Positions 11,241 through 23,266 of a DNA stretch of 64,000 bases are shown here, piece after piece; position 1 is the stretch's first letter, and each line of letters begins with the position of its first letter. Location of the stretch: the NCBI GenBank assembly GCA_003996215.1, contig QJPP01003123.1:186001-250000 (forward strand). The letters are read 5' to 3'. Below the pieces are notes generated by a model. It was not told where the DNA came from, made no database searches, and saw only the letters and a list, made by a program, of their open reading frames with translations. The stretch is from Jaltomata sinuosa. Lineage: Eukaryota; Streptophyta; Magnoliopsida; Solanales; Solanaceae. The translations under genes were made by a program, and so were the position numbers.

Positions 11241-13619
11241 GCAGTAAACTGTCCATAACTTTTTACTCCAGACTCAGATTAATGCGCGGTCAGTGGCATT
11301 GGAAAGAAGACTCAAAAACCTCTAATTTGGTAGGTACTAGGACACCTAATTCTTTATATTTTGGGAGGAAGGATCGATTGAAGTTCACTCTAGTTTAGAC
11401 TTACATGAAAACTTACTTTGGTGAGGTGCTTACGACTTAACTTGATAATAGAAGTTTTCTTATGAACATGATTTGCATCCAAAGCACTCACCACACTAGG
11501 AAAATTATTATTACACTCATGGAAAAAGGTTCGGGTATTAGTTTAGGATTTTTAGGGTGTTACAATATCTCCCCCCTTGGGATCATTCGTCCTCGAATGA
11601 AGACTAAGCAAGGGGACTCTAGAGAGAAAATAGCCCAACCAAAAACGAAACATGAAAACTGAAGAATAAATATGAACCTGAACTTTTGAAATTAAAACAT
11701 GGCTTAATCAACTTCAAAAATATGAATACATGTGAGGATCGTGAGAAAAACTGATGGAATAGATTCGGAAGGACATACTAAGGATGGAACTACTACCTCA
11801 AGCTGAACCGGATCTGAAGGAAAAAGGGTGAAGGTACTTTGCCTTCATGGATGATTCTTCTTACCAAGTAGCTCCTTCAACTGAGTCGTGAAAGCTGAAG
11901 TACCATCGTGGTAACTGACTTCCGATTGAAATACAACTGAGCTGGTTTCATGAGACATGTATACATGCTGAGGATGTAAAAATTACCAACAGGATAGGAA
12001 CTGGATATCCAACATGATAACTGGTCTGGGATGAGAGTAGGAACTCAGCTAAAACTCATAAGGAACGAACATACTCTAGAAATTGCAGTTAACCGAAAGG
12101 GACACCAAACTGAGAGAAGTAGATATACGGGGAAACTATTCTCTTTTGAATACCACTCCTACCATTTGCAACTAACAACTCAACAGCACACATAAAGGTA
12201 CTAAGGTCTGAGTCAAACTACCTGATTCTCCATGTTTAAGCCTATCTCGACTAACCCCTTGCATCTAGAGTTATCTCCTAAAAATGGTATTCTTTCTTAT
12301 CACAACAACCAACTAATCTAGGGATCCCCAACCCAAGGGTCACTGGTTGCAGAAAAAAAATATCCACATATATCCCATCACGATATTCAAGCTTATAACT
12401 ATGGTCACTTATGGTTTCGTAGCTTACCCTATTTAAGACTTCTCTCCTCTCCCTTATCATAACTAGGAATCGCAGATTCAGGGACTTCTACAGGGGGACA
12501 TACCAGACTACCTCTTCTAACTATTTTGCATGAATAATCCTTACCTTATAATTCATCCACACCTAGAAGTCAAGGTGGAAAAAGTACACTAACAGGGAAA
12601 AAGGAATTTGCTACCTCCCAGCTAGGCTACTACAAGGCCTTCTTCCCTAACACTTACAACAACATAAACCAGAATCGTTGAAAGGAAATATCAGGAGTAG
12701 GAGCGTCATGAATAAAAGATTACAGATTGATCTAGACTTACACTTAGCGTGATCAAGCCACTCAAGGTGGGGTTTGGGGAATTGATCACAATAGGCATGA
12801 GCACTTCACATACTGAGCACGTAAGACTTGAGTTAGTGGGGATCACCACCCCTCGTCATCAAAGGCAAAGATCAAAGGGCTTTAGAATAAGGAAATCATA
12901 AGCGTGAATCATTTCAAGAATCAGGTCTGAGCATATACATTGTGTAACATGATTTGATTAGCCATTGAGGTATTTCTAAAGACAGACTGAGTAAACATAA
13001 TTGAGCATACTGCGATACATGAGTTCATAAATAACAGACCTCGAGGAATAAAGATGGGATTCATAGACTCACAGAGTAAGAGTAGAATCATTGTCTGAAG
13101 CAATCACTTGACATTCTAGAATCTGAACATGCGCATGAGTCTGAATTAGGACCATGGCGCTAACACCCAAGGCATGCAAAAGGTATCATAATGGCAGAAG
13201 TATACTTAGGACGCTAGGATGGAAATAAGCTTCTGCCTCCCTTCTTGACTTTGTTCTAACACCCATAAGCATCGCTACCTGAGCCTCTAAAATCTGACTG
13301 ATTCTACATTCCACCATCTCCCTCTTAGGTTCATGCTACCCTCCTAAGTCTATGGACCTCTAACCAACCTCTCAAAGGAACTATGACCGTTTTACCTTAA
13401 CAGAACATAAACTACTCCAGAATCTAGCACGAATACCCACTTCTTTCTATAGTCTAAGACTCTCATTCTCCTAAAATTCTAGGCCTCAACCCTCCTATCC
13501 CTACTTAGTTCTAGATCAAGACAACTCATAAAAAAATAGGAATAGGGGTCCGGGGGCTATGGATGCATAAAGGAAGAAAATCTAGTGATGTACCTGATTC
13601 AACTCCTGGAGGAATACTC

Positions 13620-14083
13620 TAATCCGACTGGCTAGGCACTGAAAGAAATTGGTTTTGGAGCTTAAAATCACAGTTGCTCTACTTAGATGAGGGGAAATTC
13701 CTGATCCTATGGCCTAACAGACCATACCTAAAACACCCCTCCTTGCCTGCAAGTCACTCACCTAAATGAAACTTACCACAACTACTACAATGAGGGTACC
13801 TCAAGGTCTTTAGAGCCTTATGGTGACAAGACTGAGAGTCGAGGGTAGGTGTGCAAACTGAAGATGGGGTTGGTTTGGATGACCTCTACTGAGAAGAATA
13901 TTAGTTTCGTGTTCTGGTCTTCTTGTGTTTCCTCTTCCTCTTCTTTAGTTTCTCTTTCTCATTCAACTGAGCTATCATGGCTTGAGCCAACATACAGAGG
14001 GCTTCACAAAATTCTGCATTCGTAACCTCATGATCTGGAGTGGTTGGATAAGCATTCCTCGTGGGGTTTCTTTGTGGAGACAT
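13620..14083 (-). pseudogene. B copy 2 gag remnant
   Basis: Same structure as 8182-8646: MSPQRNPTRNAYPTTPDHEV, capsid deletion, Lys/Arg-rich tail. It differs by one residue (EALCM against EAICM) over the first 60 codons. The zinc-knuckle half (13,620-13,800) is more diverged than in copy 1 and is frame-broken. The N-terminal half lies in the nearly identical tract and the knuckle half outside it. Confidence 0.65.
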
Positions 14084-14277
14084 TATCTGGAATGCGTAAG
14101 GAACAGATTAGAAGGGTAAATAGAGTCAAACTCTATCGCCCAAAAGTGAACATGAAAAAGTGAAGTTTTTCCTAAAACATCTCATAGCCTCCCCCTCATA
14201 AGTGTGGCGTGCTTCACACCCATGAAAGAGATTCTACTCGATGGGGCTTTAAGACATCCTAGGACTCTTGAACCTGA

Positions 14278-14290
14278 GGCTTTGATACTA
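14278..14290 (-). other. B primer-binding site (copy 2)
   Basis: GGCTTTGATACTA is identical to the site at 8841-8853 and lies 4 nt inside LTR copy 3. The minus-strand reading is TAGTATCAAAGCC. Confidence 0.75.
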
Positions 14291-14294
14291 AGTT

Positions 14295-15555
14295 TGTCAT
14301 GCCCCGAGGTTACCCCCTAGATGTAACACGGGACTTGGGACCACAAGTGCCCCAAGCTAACTCTTGGTCATAGCATTCTCAAGCCTAACAAAAGATAAGC
14401 GGAAGCATAATATGGAAACCTAATAAGGAAATATCAATAAGGGTCTAAGGGCCACATAACATACGATATCAAAAAGGGGAACTCGAATACAAATTATGTC
14501 TGAAATCCTCTAGTCATAACATAAGAGTTGCTAGGACAAGACCCTAGCTAACTCAGAGTATAGAAGTAAAGCTAACATAAGGAAAAGCATAACTAGTCCT
14601 CGCACTATGTGGACTCACCAATGCTGGGTGTGAGTGGCCAGGAACTCTAGCCACGAAGCTGTGAAGGGACATCTGAATATGCATCATCAAAGGATACAAC
14701 GCAATATGTGTTAGTACTATGGAATGTACTAAGTATGTGGTATATGCATAGTTCATGATAAAAATATAATTGGAAGCCTGTTTAAAACTAAGATCATGTA
14801 TAACTTGTGGTAAAACATGCTTAAATTATCCTTGAAGCTGAAATCATGTGGTAATAGTAAAATATCTAATGTAATGACTCAATGCAATATCATAAGCTAA
14901 AAACATAATCATAAGTAGTAAGTCTGAAATCTGAAAGCAAAGTGTCAATATATTTTTAAAGCATAAATTGTTTCTGTGGGAGGTTCTCTAACCGACATAG
15001 ACCATGTGAGCTACATGAAATCCAATGTATCCGCCCCATCGAAAGGACCCAATATACCTTGCCAGGGTATAAAGGCATTACTTTGGCATGATTACTAAAA
15101 CTGATGCCCAACAGAGGGGACTTAAGACCTACGGGGGAACGTAGTTCTGGGACCTTTTTGGTACTCTCACCCTGTCCAACTCGGTGCTAATACTACTCTT
15201 AAAACATACATATAGCTCATATCATACCGGGCATATCTGATGCCAAATCTGTTTGAAAAGCATAAGGGTATATCTGATACCATGCAATTCACTTAGCTAA
15301 GGTGGACATATATAGATGCCAAACCTTTCTTAAAACATAGGAACATATCTGATTTCCAAATCTTTCATAAAACATAGGGACATATCTGATGTCATGCAAT
15401 TCACAAGTCATGAATCTTAAAGCTTTGCAAGACCATAATTCAAAATATACTTTTCTTGCTAAATTCATACTTAAAGAATTAGTCATGCAATTTCATAAAT
15501 ACATAGAGGCCATGATATCTAATCATGCCAACTTTCTCTTGAAAACATGTAAATT
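14295..15555 (-). repeat. B LTR copy 3 (truncated)
   Basis: It starts TGTCATGCCCCGAGG and follows LTR copy 2 to AAACATGTAAATT, where homology stops at 15,555. About 1.45 kb of the LTR, including its promoter, is missing. The next base belongs to the transposon-protein pseudogene, so one deletion removed the end of B, its right target site and the C-terminus of that gene. Confidence 0.8.
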
Positions 15556-16613
15556 CCAATCTTGCACAAAATATGTGCATATGCATTGAGAGGATACCGC
15601 TCCTCAAGCTATGCCATCTCCTCCATTATAGTTGCCCTACCATCAAGACTCTATTGTAAGATCAACATGCTAAACACACATCCTAAGAGATAGTCATCTC
15701 TAGAATACCTCTCAGTCTCACTCAATGACACTCCTCCAATCTCCTCTAGCGCCATCACAACAGTGACATTGACTAACACCACACCTCTGGTAGGGTGGAA
15801 ATATTGAAGTTCCTCCATAGCTTGTTGCTACTAAAGATAGCAAGTTGAGGTCCTACGGAAAAAGAAACTTTGTCCACCACCAATCTGTGACTACGTCATC
15901 ATCACCTTCATAATAGCACCAACATTAACCTGCTGACCTATCATCAGATGGTAAACCACACAATTTCTTGTGAACGTTGTGGTATTCTAACAACGCAATA
16001 ATCTGGTACATACAATCTTCAACCATACTCTGCCCTACTTGGTAAAGTAGCTTATTTTGAGAATACAATATGTCCCATTAGTCTTCCTTTGGACCCATCT
16101 AGCAGTAGAGTGATTTTTTCAAAGTTTGTGATGAATCACCTGATACGGTTGATATGCACAAATATTAGTGAATATCTTACTAGGAACAACTGGTGCCCTC
16201 AGCATCCTGCAAATCTACTCATCTCTAAAGGGAATCAGCATGCCTCGCAACTTGACCTTTTTGGGGTCCTCTACCAGGTCCTAATTAGCATAAAAATGCC
16301 AGATGAGGCTAAGGTTGCACTCACTGGGGTCCTCAAAGATAAACTATAGACCCAGGTCATAGATTCTAGTCCATAATTGTGGGTACTCTGCAGGTAGCCT
16401 AGCCCCATTTACTGGTACCTCATCTAAATATCTTTTCTTTGTGAATTTTTTGAACCATTTTTTAACATGGTCTTCGACCCATTTGATACTATATTGCTTT
16501 CTGACCAGTGTCGGTGATGCTACTTCTGTAGATTTAATCAGGTCTCCACTCCCGAAGGCTTTGCTAGTGCGGTACATTTTTCTTCCCTAGCTCACTGGGG
16601 CCTTTCTTTCCAT
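15556..16613 (-). pseudogene. Second PF20167-like transposon protein, broken
   Basis: A minus-strand gene opens at the ATG 16613-16611 (MERKAPVS, then TAG at 16587-16589). It continues with KWVEDHVKKWFKKFTKKRYL and EYPQLWTRIYDLGL, and after a frameshift near 16,340 with EDPSECNLSLIWHFYAN. Family hallmarks follow: RMLRAPVVPSKIF, a WVQRKTNGTY region near 16,080, then VWLKIVCTRLL and INVGAIM-like QQVNVGAIM near 15,930-16,020. It ends in-frame-like at LNAYAHILCKIG, cut by the B junction at 15,556. Several stops and frameshifts break it. It is clearly diverged from the copy at 2784-5061, so these are two lineages rather than a duplication. Function of the family is unknown. Confidence 0.65.
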
Positions 16614-16841
16614 CTGTTTGTCTATAGATTTTCCATTGTAACTAAAAGTATGAAAAGTTGGTAAACATACAATGTGGATAGAAAGTTGAGTAAACATGAA
16701 GTCTTTGGACCTCACACTTAATTTTCTAGCTCGGGTACTAAGATTTCCCGCATCCATTCTAAACAATTTGCACAACTTCACACCACTATCTCCTATAACA
16801 TTCCTCCATACATGGACCACCCAACTCTAACACTATTCTAG

Positions 16842-16850
16842 TATTTATAG
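16842..16850 (-). promoter_or_regulatory. TATA box upstream of second transposon-protein gene
   Basis: TATTTATAG on the plus strand reads CTATAAATA on the minus strand, 229 bp upstream of the ATG at 16613. The leader between them has no stop from 16,820 to 16,590 in the frame of the gene. It may be the U3/R boundary of a degraded LTR. Confidence 0.4.
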
Positions 16851-17452
16851 TTTATTGGGTAACTAACGGATCCTTAAAACGGTCTTCATCTATCTATCAT
16901 AGGAAATGTAAGGTCCATGACTATAATTTTGAATATTTTTACACCTTATTGCATGATTCAAAGGACGTGGGGCCCACATAGGCCTTTTACCTTTTGGCCG
17001 TGTTTTTGGCTACTTGCCTAATGAGTCTAACCGCGAGTTATAGCCACTCACACAATGAGTATGGCAGGCTTTCCTTGGGGCTCGCATGGGGATCTACCTA
17101 AAACATGCCTAGTCTAGAATTTTTTTGTGTTTTCATCTGTGTATTTTTTTTCAAGATGTGTTTTACCCCTGTACCTGCACATAGTCTTAATAAAAATATT
17201 AAGATGGGTTGCCTCTCATTAAGTGTCTTATTTAAGGTCGTGGAATGACAACTTTTAGTATTTTCTCATTTTTGTGTTTTTTATTTTCATTCTTTTAACT
17301 ACATATACTATAATTATTACAAACCGTGCCTCTCTAAAAGCGCTTGATTTAATGTCATGGAATGGCGGACCTTATCTCATAATCAACCAGGTTCCTTAAA
17401 GTGGTTTGAGCCTTAGAGTTCATCACAAAAATGACATTCCTCTAATCATTCT
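16851..17452 (-). mobile_element. Old Athila/Tat-like fragment, left side of C insertion
   Basis: No intact gene. At about 17,205-17,260 is GGGTTGCCTCTCATTAAGTG with 'ttaaggtcgtggaatgac', and at 17,336-17,366 'aagcgcttgatttaatgtcatggaatgg'. Both resemble the post-gene marker phrase of Athila/Tat-like elements also seen at 2588. The fragment ends at the ATTCT target site (17,448-17,452) of element C and resumes at 40,133. Confidence 0.45.
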
Positions 17453-19331
17453 TGTCACGACCCAAATATTGGACCGTGATGGCGCTTACATAACCCCCCA
17501 GTAGGCAAGCCAACCTAAGAATATGGAAGAATAGTAAAATAATCAAATAAGGAAACAGAAAAGAAAACATAAAGAAATAAGGGCCAACAGTATAGATGCA
17601 TACCAATTGTACAAAAATATACAAAAATGGCCCTGAAGTGACCAAGAAGACGAGTATATACAAGGACCAACCCCAGACCTGGTGTTACTGATACAAGAGT
17701 ATCTAAAGTACTCAGTAAAGCTATACAATATGTGTTGTCTATCCCAAATACAAAATATAGATAGAAGAGTATATGGAAAGCAGTAAAGGATCTCCAAACG
17801 TCAGGAGCTCACCACGATCTGAACAGCAGCTGGCCATGAATGACTGGAGGGTCAGTGAGGGTGGCTCGTACTAGGTGTTGTATCAGAAAAAATGCAGAGT
17901 GTAGTTTCAGTACCAAAACAATGGGTACCCAGTAGGCATCATAGGCCGATCGAGCTCAAAAATATAATATATGTTATAAGATGCAAGAAAGTAAACTAGC
18001 TACAGGGATCCACCTAATCTAGTTATCAAAGCCGTAACCCAGTAGATAGTGAAGATAATAATGATAATAAAGGCAAAAGCACTCCAAGTACACATAAGCA
18101 ATACAATGAAATGCATCGTGAGATGATATGATGTGGTATATGACCAATGTAGATATTACAAACCCGATATCTGGTACCCAGAGCACTCAGAATGTAACCT
18201 TGAGCTCATCAATATATACATAAAAGTAAAACCCGGATATGTGCTCCTTGGGCCACCCGAAATCGTGCCTTGGACTCATCAATAAAAAAGTAAATAGAGA
18301 AAAGGTCCAGAAATGTCCCTCGGACCGGCATAAATAATGGTACTTTCCTTTCTTTTGAAAATTAGTGGTTAAGTAAAAATCTCAGGTTTGAACCAAAAAT
18401 CTCATATTTCCAAACCATTTGCCTTGCAATGTAGTATGAGATATGATGCAAAATGCAGGGAATATCAAATCAACCCCCTCCAAACAAGATAACTAACCTG
18501 GAACTCTGTCCGATCCATGCTATGGCCTCGGGCCCACAGATATACAAATACAAAAATAAATAGGCAGAAATGGAAATACAGCAAGAAATCAAGTAAAATC
18601 ACCTACTTTGCCTCTAAAACCTCCCTATGGATTCTAGGCTAGCCACAACAATTCTACAAGCTCCTATACTAAGGATAAACATGGCAGTACTATTCTACAG
18701 TCCCGAAAATGGCCAAAAAGAGCATAAAATAGGATTTAAGCTTAATTCTAACCTAAAACCTAGTCTAACATTCAAGCAACTCATAACATATAAAATCAAA
18801 CTAAGCCAACTCCAAGATGAATAAACTGTAACCTACCTCGGGGCCGAACAGTAAGCACAAATTGTCACTCATGTGCCTTCCCCTTTCGAACAATCTTGGA
18901 ATGCTTCCATGCTATCAAGACCATAATCCCGGTGTCAAGACAAGAAGAATAACACCCATATTGCTATACAAAAGTTTAGGCTGGAAATTAGGTCTAAAAA
19001 ATGACCCTCGGGGTCCGTACAACAAAACAAAAAATAAATTTCACAATTATGTTTGCAGCAAATTTATAAACCCATGCCCAAAATTTAGGTGCAAACGGGA
19101 CTCATTTCAGGGCCAAAAATAGCCCCGAAGTCAACTTTGATCAAGAAATTTTAAACAAGGAGTTAATGGAAATTTAAATGAATTGTAACATTAATTAGTG
19201 ATGGAAAAGGAGAAGGGAATCAGGAGGAACTTACCAGAATGTTGAAGGGTGAAAACCAGCCATAAACCAGCTCTTAGAAGCTCAAAACAAAATGGAGATT
19301 TTTGGAATATTTGAGATGAAAAAGAAGTGGG

Positions 19332-19720
<389 letters not shown>

Positions 19721-20264
19721 CAGTAGCAACCAGCCAACAATAACTTTTTGGCAACTTAAAAATCGCGGGATGGACCCTCGAGATTTATTCGGGGTCACAC
19801 GGATGCAAACGAACTATGCTGCTCTACTAAAAATGGCTTTTTGGACTCAATAGAACTGAGGAAATTCCTAGCGCAGATCATTTTAACAAACGATGGGCCC
19901 TACGCCCAAAAACCAACTTTTACCAAAATAGAACCCAATAGCCCAAAATGAGTCTGGAAGCCTCGGGACCCAAACCAAAGGTCCCTCTAGCCCAAAGTCA
20001 ATGTTTTGGAGCTAACAACACTGATAGAATTTCCATCCGAGGCCGTCTTCTCCGAATATTGACCAAAGTCCACTCTACCAGCCTTAAGATTTTCAAAACA
20101 AGAAAATAGGCTTAAAACATGAATGAACTACCCGGGAATTGAACTGTTAGTCCCTCTAAGTCATAAATGACCTATAGTCGCTGTGGAAAAGCTTAAAACA
20201 CATAAAAAGCAAGAAAATCAAGAAAATGACCTAGAGGGTCATTACAACATCCACTACTAAAAGA

Positions 20265-21620
20265 ACTTTCATCCTCTAAAGTTAAAGAATGAAAGATACC
20301 TGAAGGCTCAAAAGGTGAAGATAGAGGGTCTGCATGTTAGTCTCGATCTCCCAAGTAGCCTCCTCAACACAATGATGCCTCCACTAAACCTTAACTGATG
20401 GAATCTCCTTGGACCTCAACTTCCTAACCTGCCTGTCCAAAATAGCAACAGGCTCCTCCTCAAAGGCTAGAGACTCATCCAACTGAACCAAATCCCACTG
20501 GAGCACGTCAGACTCATCCGGAATATATCACCGTAACATAGAAACATGGAAAATTAGGTGAACATTGGAAAGAGCAGGAGGTAGGGCCAACTCATAAGCA
20601 ACCTCCCCAATGTGACGAAGGACTTCAAATGGCCCGACAAACCTAAGATTGAGCTTGCCCTTCCTCCCAAACCTCATCACACCCTTCATAGGTGACAGTC
20701 TAAGGAACACATAGTGACCAACCATGAACTCTAATCTTAAACCCTACCATCAGCATAACTTTTCTGCCTACTCTAGGATGTGCAAAGTCTCTCCTGAATG
20801 ACCTGAACTCTATCTATAGAATCAAAAAGAAAATCAGTACCCCATGGTCTAACCTCAAAGGCATCAAACTAACCCACCGGAGATCTGTATTGTCTCCCAT
20901 ATAAATCCTCGAATGGAGCCATCTGAATACTTGAATGGTAACTATTATTATTCGCAAACTCTACCAAAGCTAAAAATTGGTCCCACTGACCTCCAAAATC
21001 AATAACACAGGTCCACAACATACCCTCTAGAACCTGAATAGTACGCTCTGATGGACTATCAGTCTGCGGATGAAAAGTGGTGCTAAGCTTAACTCTAGTA
21101 CCCAAATCTCTCTGAATATACCTCCAGAAGCATGAAGTGAACTGAGTACCACAGTCAAAATGATAGAGACTGGCACCCCATGCAAATGGACAAACTCACG
21201 GATGTAGATCTGAGCTAACCTCTCAGAACTGTAGGAAGTCTTAACTGGCAGAAAATGAGCAGACTTAGTCAACCTATCCATGATGACCCAAACAACATCA
21301 AATCTCCACAAAGTACGTGGCAAACCGACTAGAAGTCTATAACTATCTGCTCCCATTTCCACTCTGGAATGGGTAGCCTCTAGGTCAAACCACCTGGTCT
21401 CTGGTGCTCAAACTTCACCTACTGACAGTTCAAGCACCTAGATACAAAATTTGAGATATCCATCTTCATCCCATACCACCAGTAGTGTTGCCTCAAGTCA
21501 TGATAAATATTTGCTGCCCCAGGATGGATTGAATACCTAAAACAATGAGCCTCCTCTAAGATCAATCTTACCAGATCACTAACTCTAGGAATGCAGATAC
21601 GACCCTCAATCCTTAGAACA
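20265..21620 (-). pseudogene. C integrase and chromodomain, broken
   Basis: Integrase inserts the cDNA and the C-terminal chromodomain is thought to guide it to heterochromatin. Seen in minus-strand order: a zinc-binding segment with CLNC (about 21,440-21,560), the core with VIMDRLTKSAHFLPV (ORF 21,027-21,362), HPQTDSPSERTIQVLEGMLW carrying the catalytic Glu (20,869-21,105), RFVGPFEVLRHIGEVAYELA (20,528-20,725), and a chromodomain-like WRHHCVEEATWE near 20,330 with a stop just before it. Three different frames are used and the second catalytic Asp region is lost by a shift near 21,140. Confidence 0.8.
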
Positions 21621-21929
21621 CCCTTTGAATCTAACCTTACCGCTCAACACTATGTCATAGATGATCCTCAACCTTACATCCTCAAACTATTGTGCCTGAA
21701 TCTACTCTAACAAGGAAGATCTAATCTCAACACACGCAAGGATATGGCCCGGCTCAGAAATATCAAGTCTAACAAACTTGTTAACCAAAGACTTGATGTC
21801 CAAGGCTAAAGGTTGATCCTCCGCTGCTAAGAATGCCAAGCTACCCATACTCACTTCCTTCTGGCTTAAGGCAACTACTATGATGTTTGCGTTGCCCGGA
21901 TGATCAAAGGATCAATAGGTCATAGTCCT

Positions 21930-23266
21930 TCAGTAACTCCAACCACCTGTGCTATCTTAAATTTAGGTCCTTCTGGCTGAAAATGTAATGAAGACTATGA
22001 TGGTAAGTGAAGATCTCACAATGCATGCCATACAGATAATGCCTGCAAATCTTCAATGTAAAGACTGCCATTGCTAACTCCAAGTCATAAGTGGGGTAGT
22101 TCCTTTCATGAACCTTCAACTGTCTAGAAGCATAAGTAATAACCCGGCCATGCTGCATCAATATACAAACCAAACCAACATAAGAAGCATCACAATACAC
22201 AATAAACCCCTAACCCTTGACCAGAGGAGTAAGAATCAGAGTTGAACTCAATAAGGCCTTGAGCTTCAAAAAGCTCGCCTCACACTCATCAAACCACTGG
22301 AAAGCGACATTCTTCTAAGTCAATGGAGATATTATAAAAGAAATACCCTCCACAAACCACCTGTAGTAACTTGCCAACCTGATGAAACTGTGAACCTCAG
22401 TAGGAGAAGTAGGCCTAGCCCAATCAGAAACTTCAACAATCTTCGTCGAATCCACCATAATCCCATCCTTAGACACCACGTACCCTAATAATGCCATAGA
22501 CTCTAGCCAAAACTCACACATAGTGAATTTGACATATAACTGATGGTCTCGTAAGGTTTGAAGTATAACTCTCAGATGTTACTAATGCTCCTCTCTAATC
22601 ATCGAATAAACCATAATGTCGTCGATGAACACAATAACTAAGGAATCCAAGTAGGCTCTAAACACATAGTTCATCAACTCCATAAATATTGTTGGGGCAT
22701 TGGTTAACCAAAAAAACATGACCAGGAACTCATAATGGATGTATTGAGTCCTAAATTCATTCTTTGGGATGTCTGCTGCCCCAATCCTTCATTTATGATA
22801 ACCGGACCTCAAGTCTATCTTAGAGAACACCACTGCACCCTATAGCTGGTCAAATAGATCATCAATATGCGGCATCGGATACGTGTTCTTGACAGTCACC
22901 TTATTCAACTGCATATAGTCAATTCACTTATGCATGGACCCATCCTTATTTTTTCACAAACAGAACCAGAGCACCTTATAGAGATACACTATGCCTGATG
23001 AACCCTCTACTCAACAAATCTTGGAGCTGATCCTTAAGCTCCCTCAACTCGGCTGGTGCCATCGAATATGGCAGAATAGAAATAGACTGAGTACCTGGCT
23101 CAACCTTAATCCCAAAATCGGTATCATAATCAGGAGAAAGACCCGGCAGATCAGAAAGAAACACATCCGAATCCTTGCAAACCACAGAGACTGACTTAAG
23201 TAAAGGTGTGGTGGAACTAGTATCACAGATGTAAGCAAGATATGCTAAGCACCCTTTTCCAACCAA
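21930..23266 (-). pseudogene. C RNase H and reverse transcriptase, first copy
   Basis: RNase H (21,952-22,260) has YCDAS, ELAMAVF and CEIFTYHHSL, where the third acidic residue of TDH is now Tyr. RT follows in the minus direction's upstream side. MCEFWLESMALLGYVVSKDG is at 22,460-22,521, the FIDD active-site motif near 22,620 is intact, and the linker to protease reads through PGTQSISILPYSMAP (22,976-23,266). A TAG/TAA in 'aaacccctaaccc' near 22,207 is shared with the second copy, so the gene was dead before the duplication. Confidence 0.8.

Larger units (their letters stand above)
8858..11564 (-). repeat. B LTR copy 2 (complete, 2.7 kb)
   Basis: It runs from TGTCATGCCCCGAGG to TTTAGGGTGTTACA and is 2,707 bp. 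It serves as the 5' LTR of interior 1 and the 3' LTR of interior 2. A promoter region is expected near 10,550-10,600, where CCTATTTAGAAG on the minus strand is a weak TATA candidate just downstream of the GC-word block. No genes are present. Confidence 0.85.
11565..14294 (-). mobile_element. B interior copy 2
   Basis: It starts with the 3' end of the interior beside the polypurine tract (ATATCTCCCCCCTTGGGATC), matching D through 'caagtagctcc'. Homology to D's pol then ends at about 11,885. The stretch 11,900-13,600 has no believable coding frame on either strand; I do not recognise its origin. The gag remnant (13,620-14,083) and primer site (14,278-14,290) follow. Confidence 0.7.
5975..15555 (-). 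mobile_element. Element B: tandem LTR-interior-LTR-interior-LTR, non-autonomous
   Basis: Three LTR copies of one family (start TGTCA, C/T, GCCCCGAGGTTACC or close variants; end GGGTGTTACA) alternate with two related interiors: 5975-6967, 6966-8857, 8858-11564, 11565-14294 and 14295-15555. LTR ends and the sequence beside the polypurine tract match element D (ATATCTCC...TTGGGATCATTC). After about 11,890, however, the interior has no integrase, RT or protease and instead holds unrecognised non-coding DNA followed by gag remnants. B is therefore a pol-less derivative mobilised by a D-like partner (inference). The array can arise by unequal recombination between LTRs. Target duplications cannot be checked because the right LTR is truncated. 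Confidence 0.75.

Noticed and set aside
5975..15555. Two independent neighbouring insertions of element B
   Set aside because: The middle LTR is used by both interiors, with a primer site on one side and a polypurine side on the other and no target duplication or extra sequence between. A tandem array is simpler.
16089..16349. Plus-strand 86-codon open frame
   Set aside because: The opposite strand carries recognisable transposon-protein motifs (EDPSECNL, FYAN) across the same bases.
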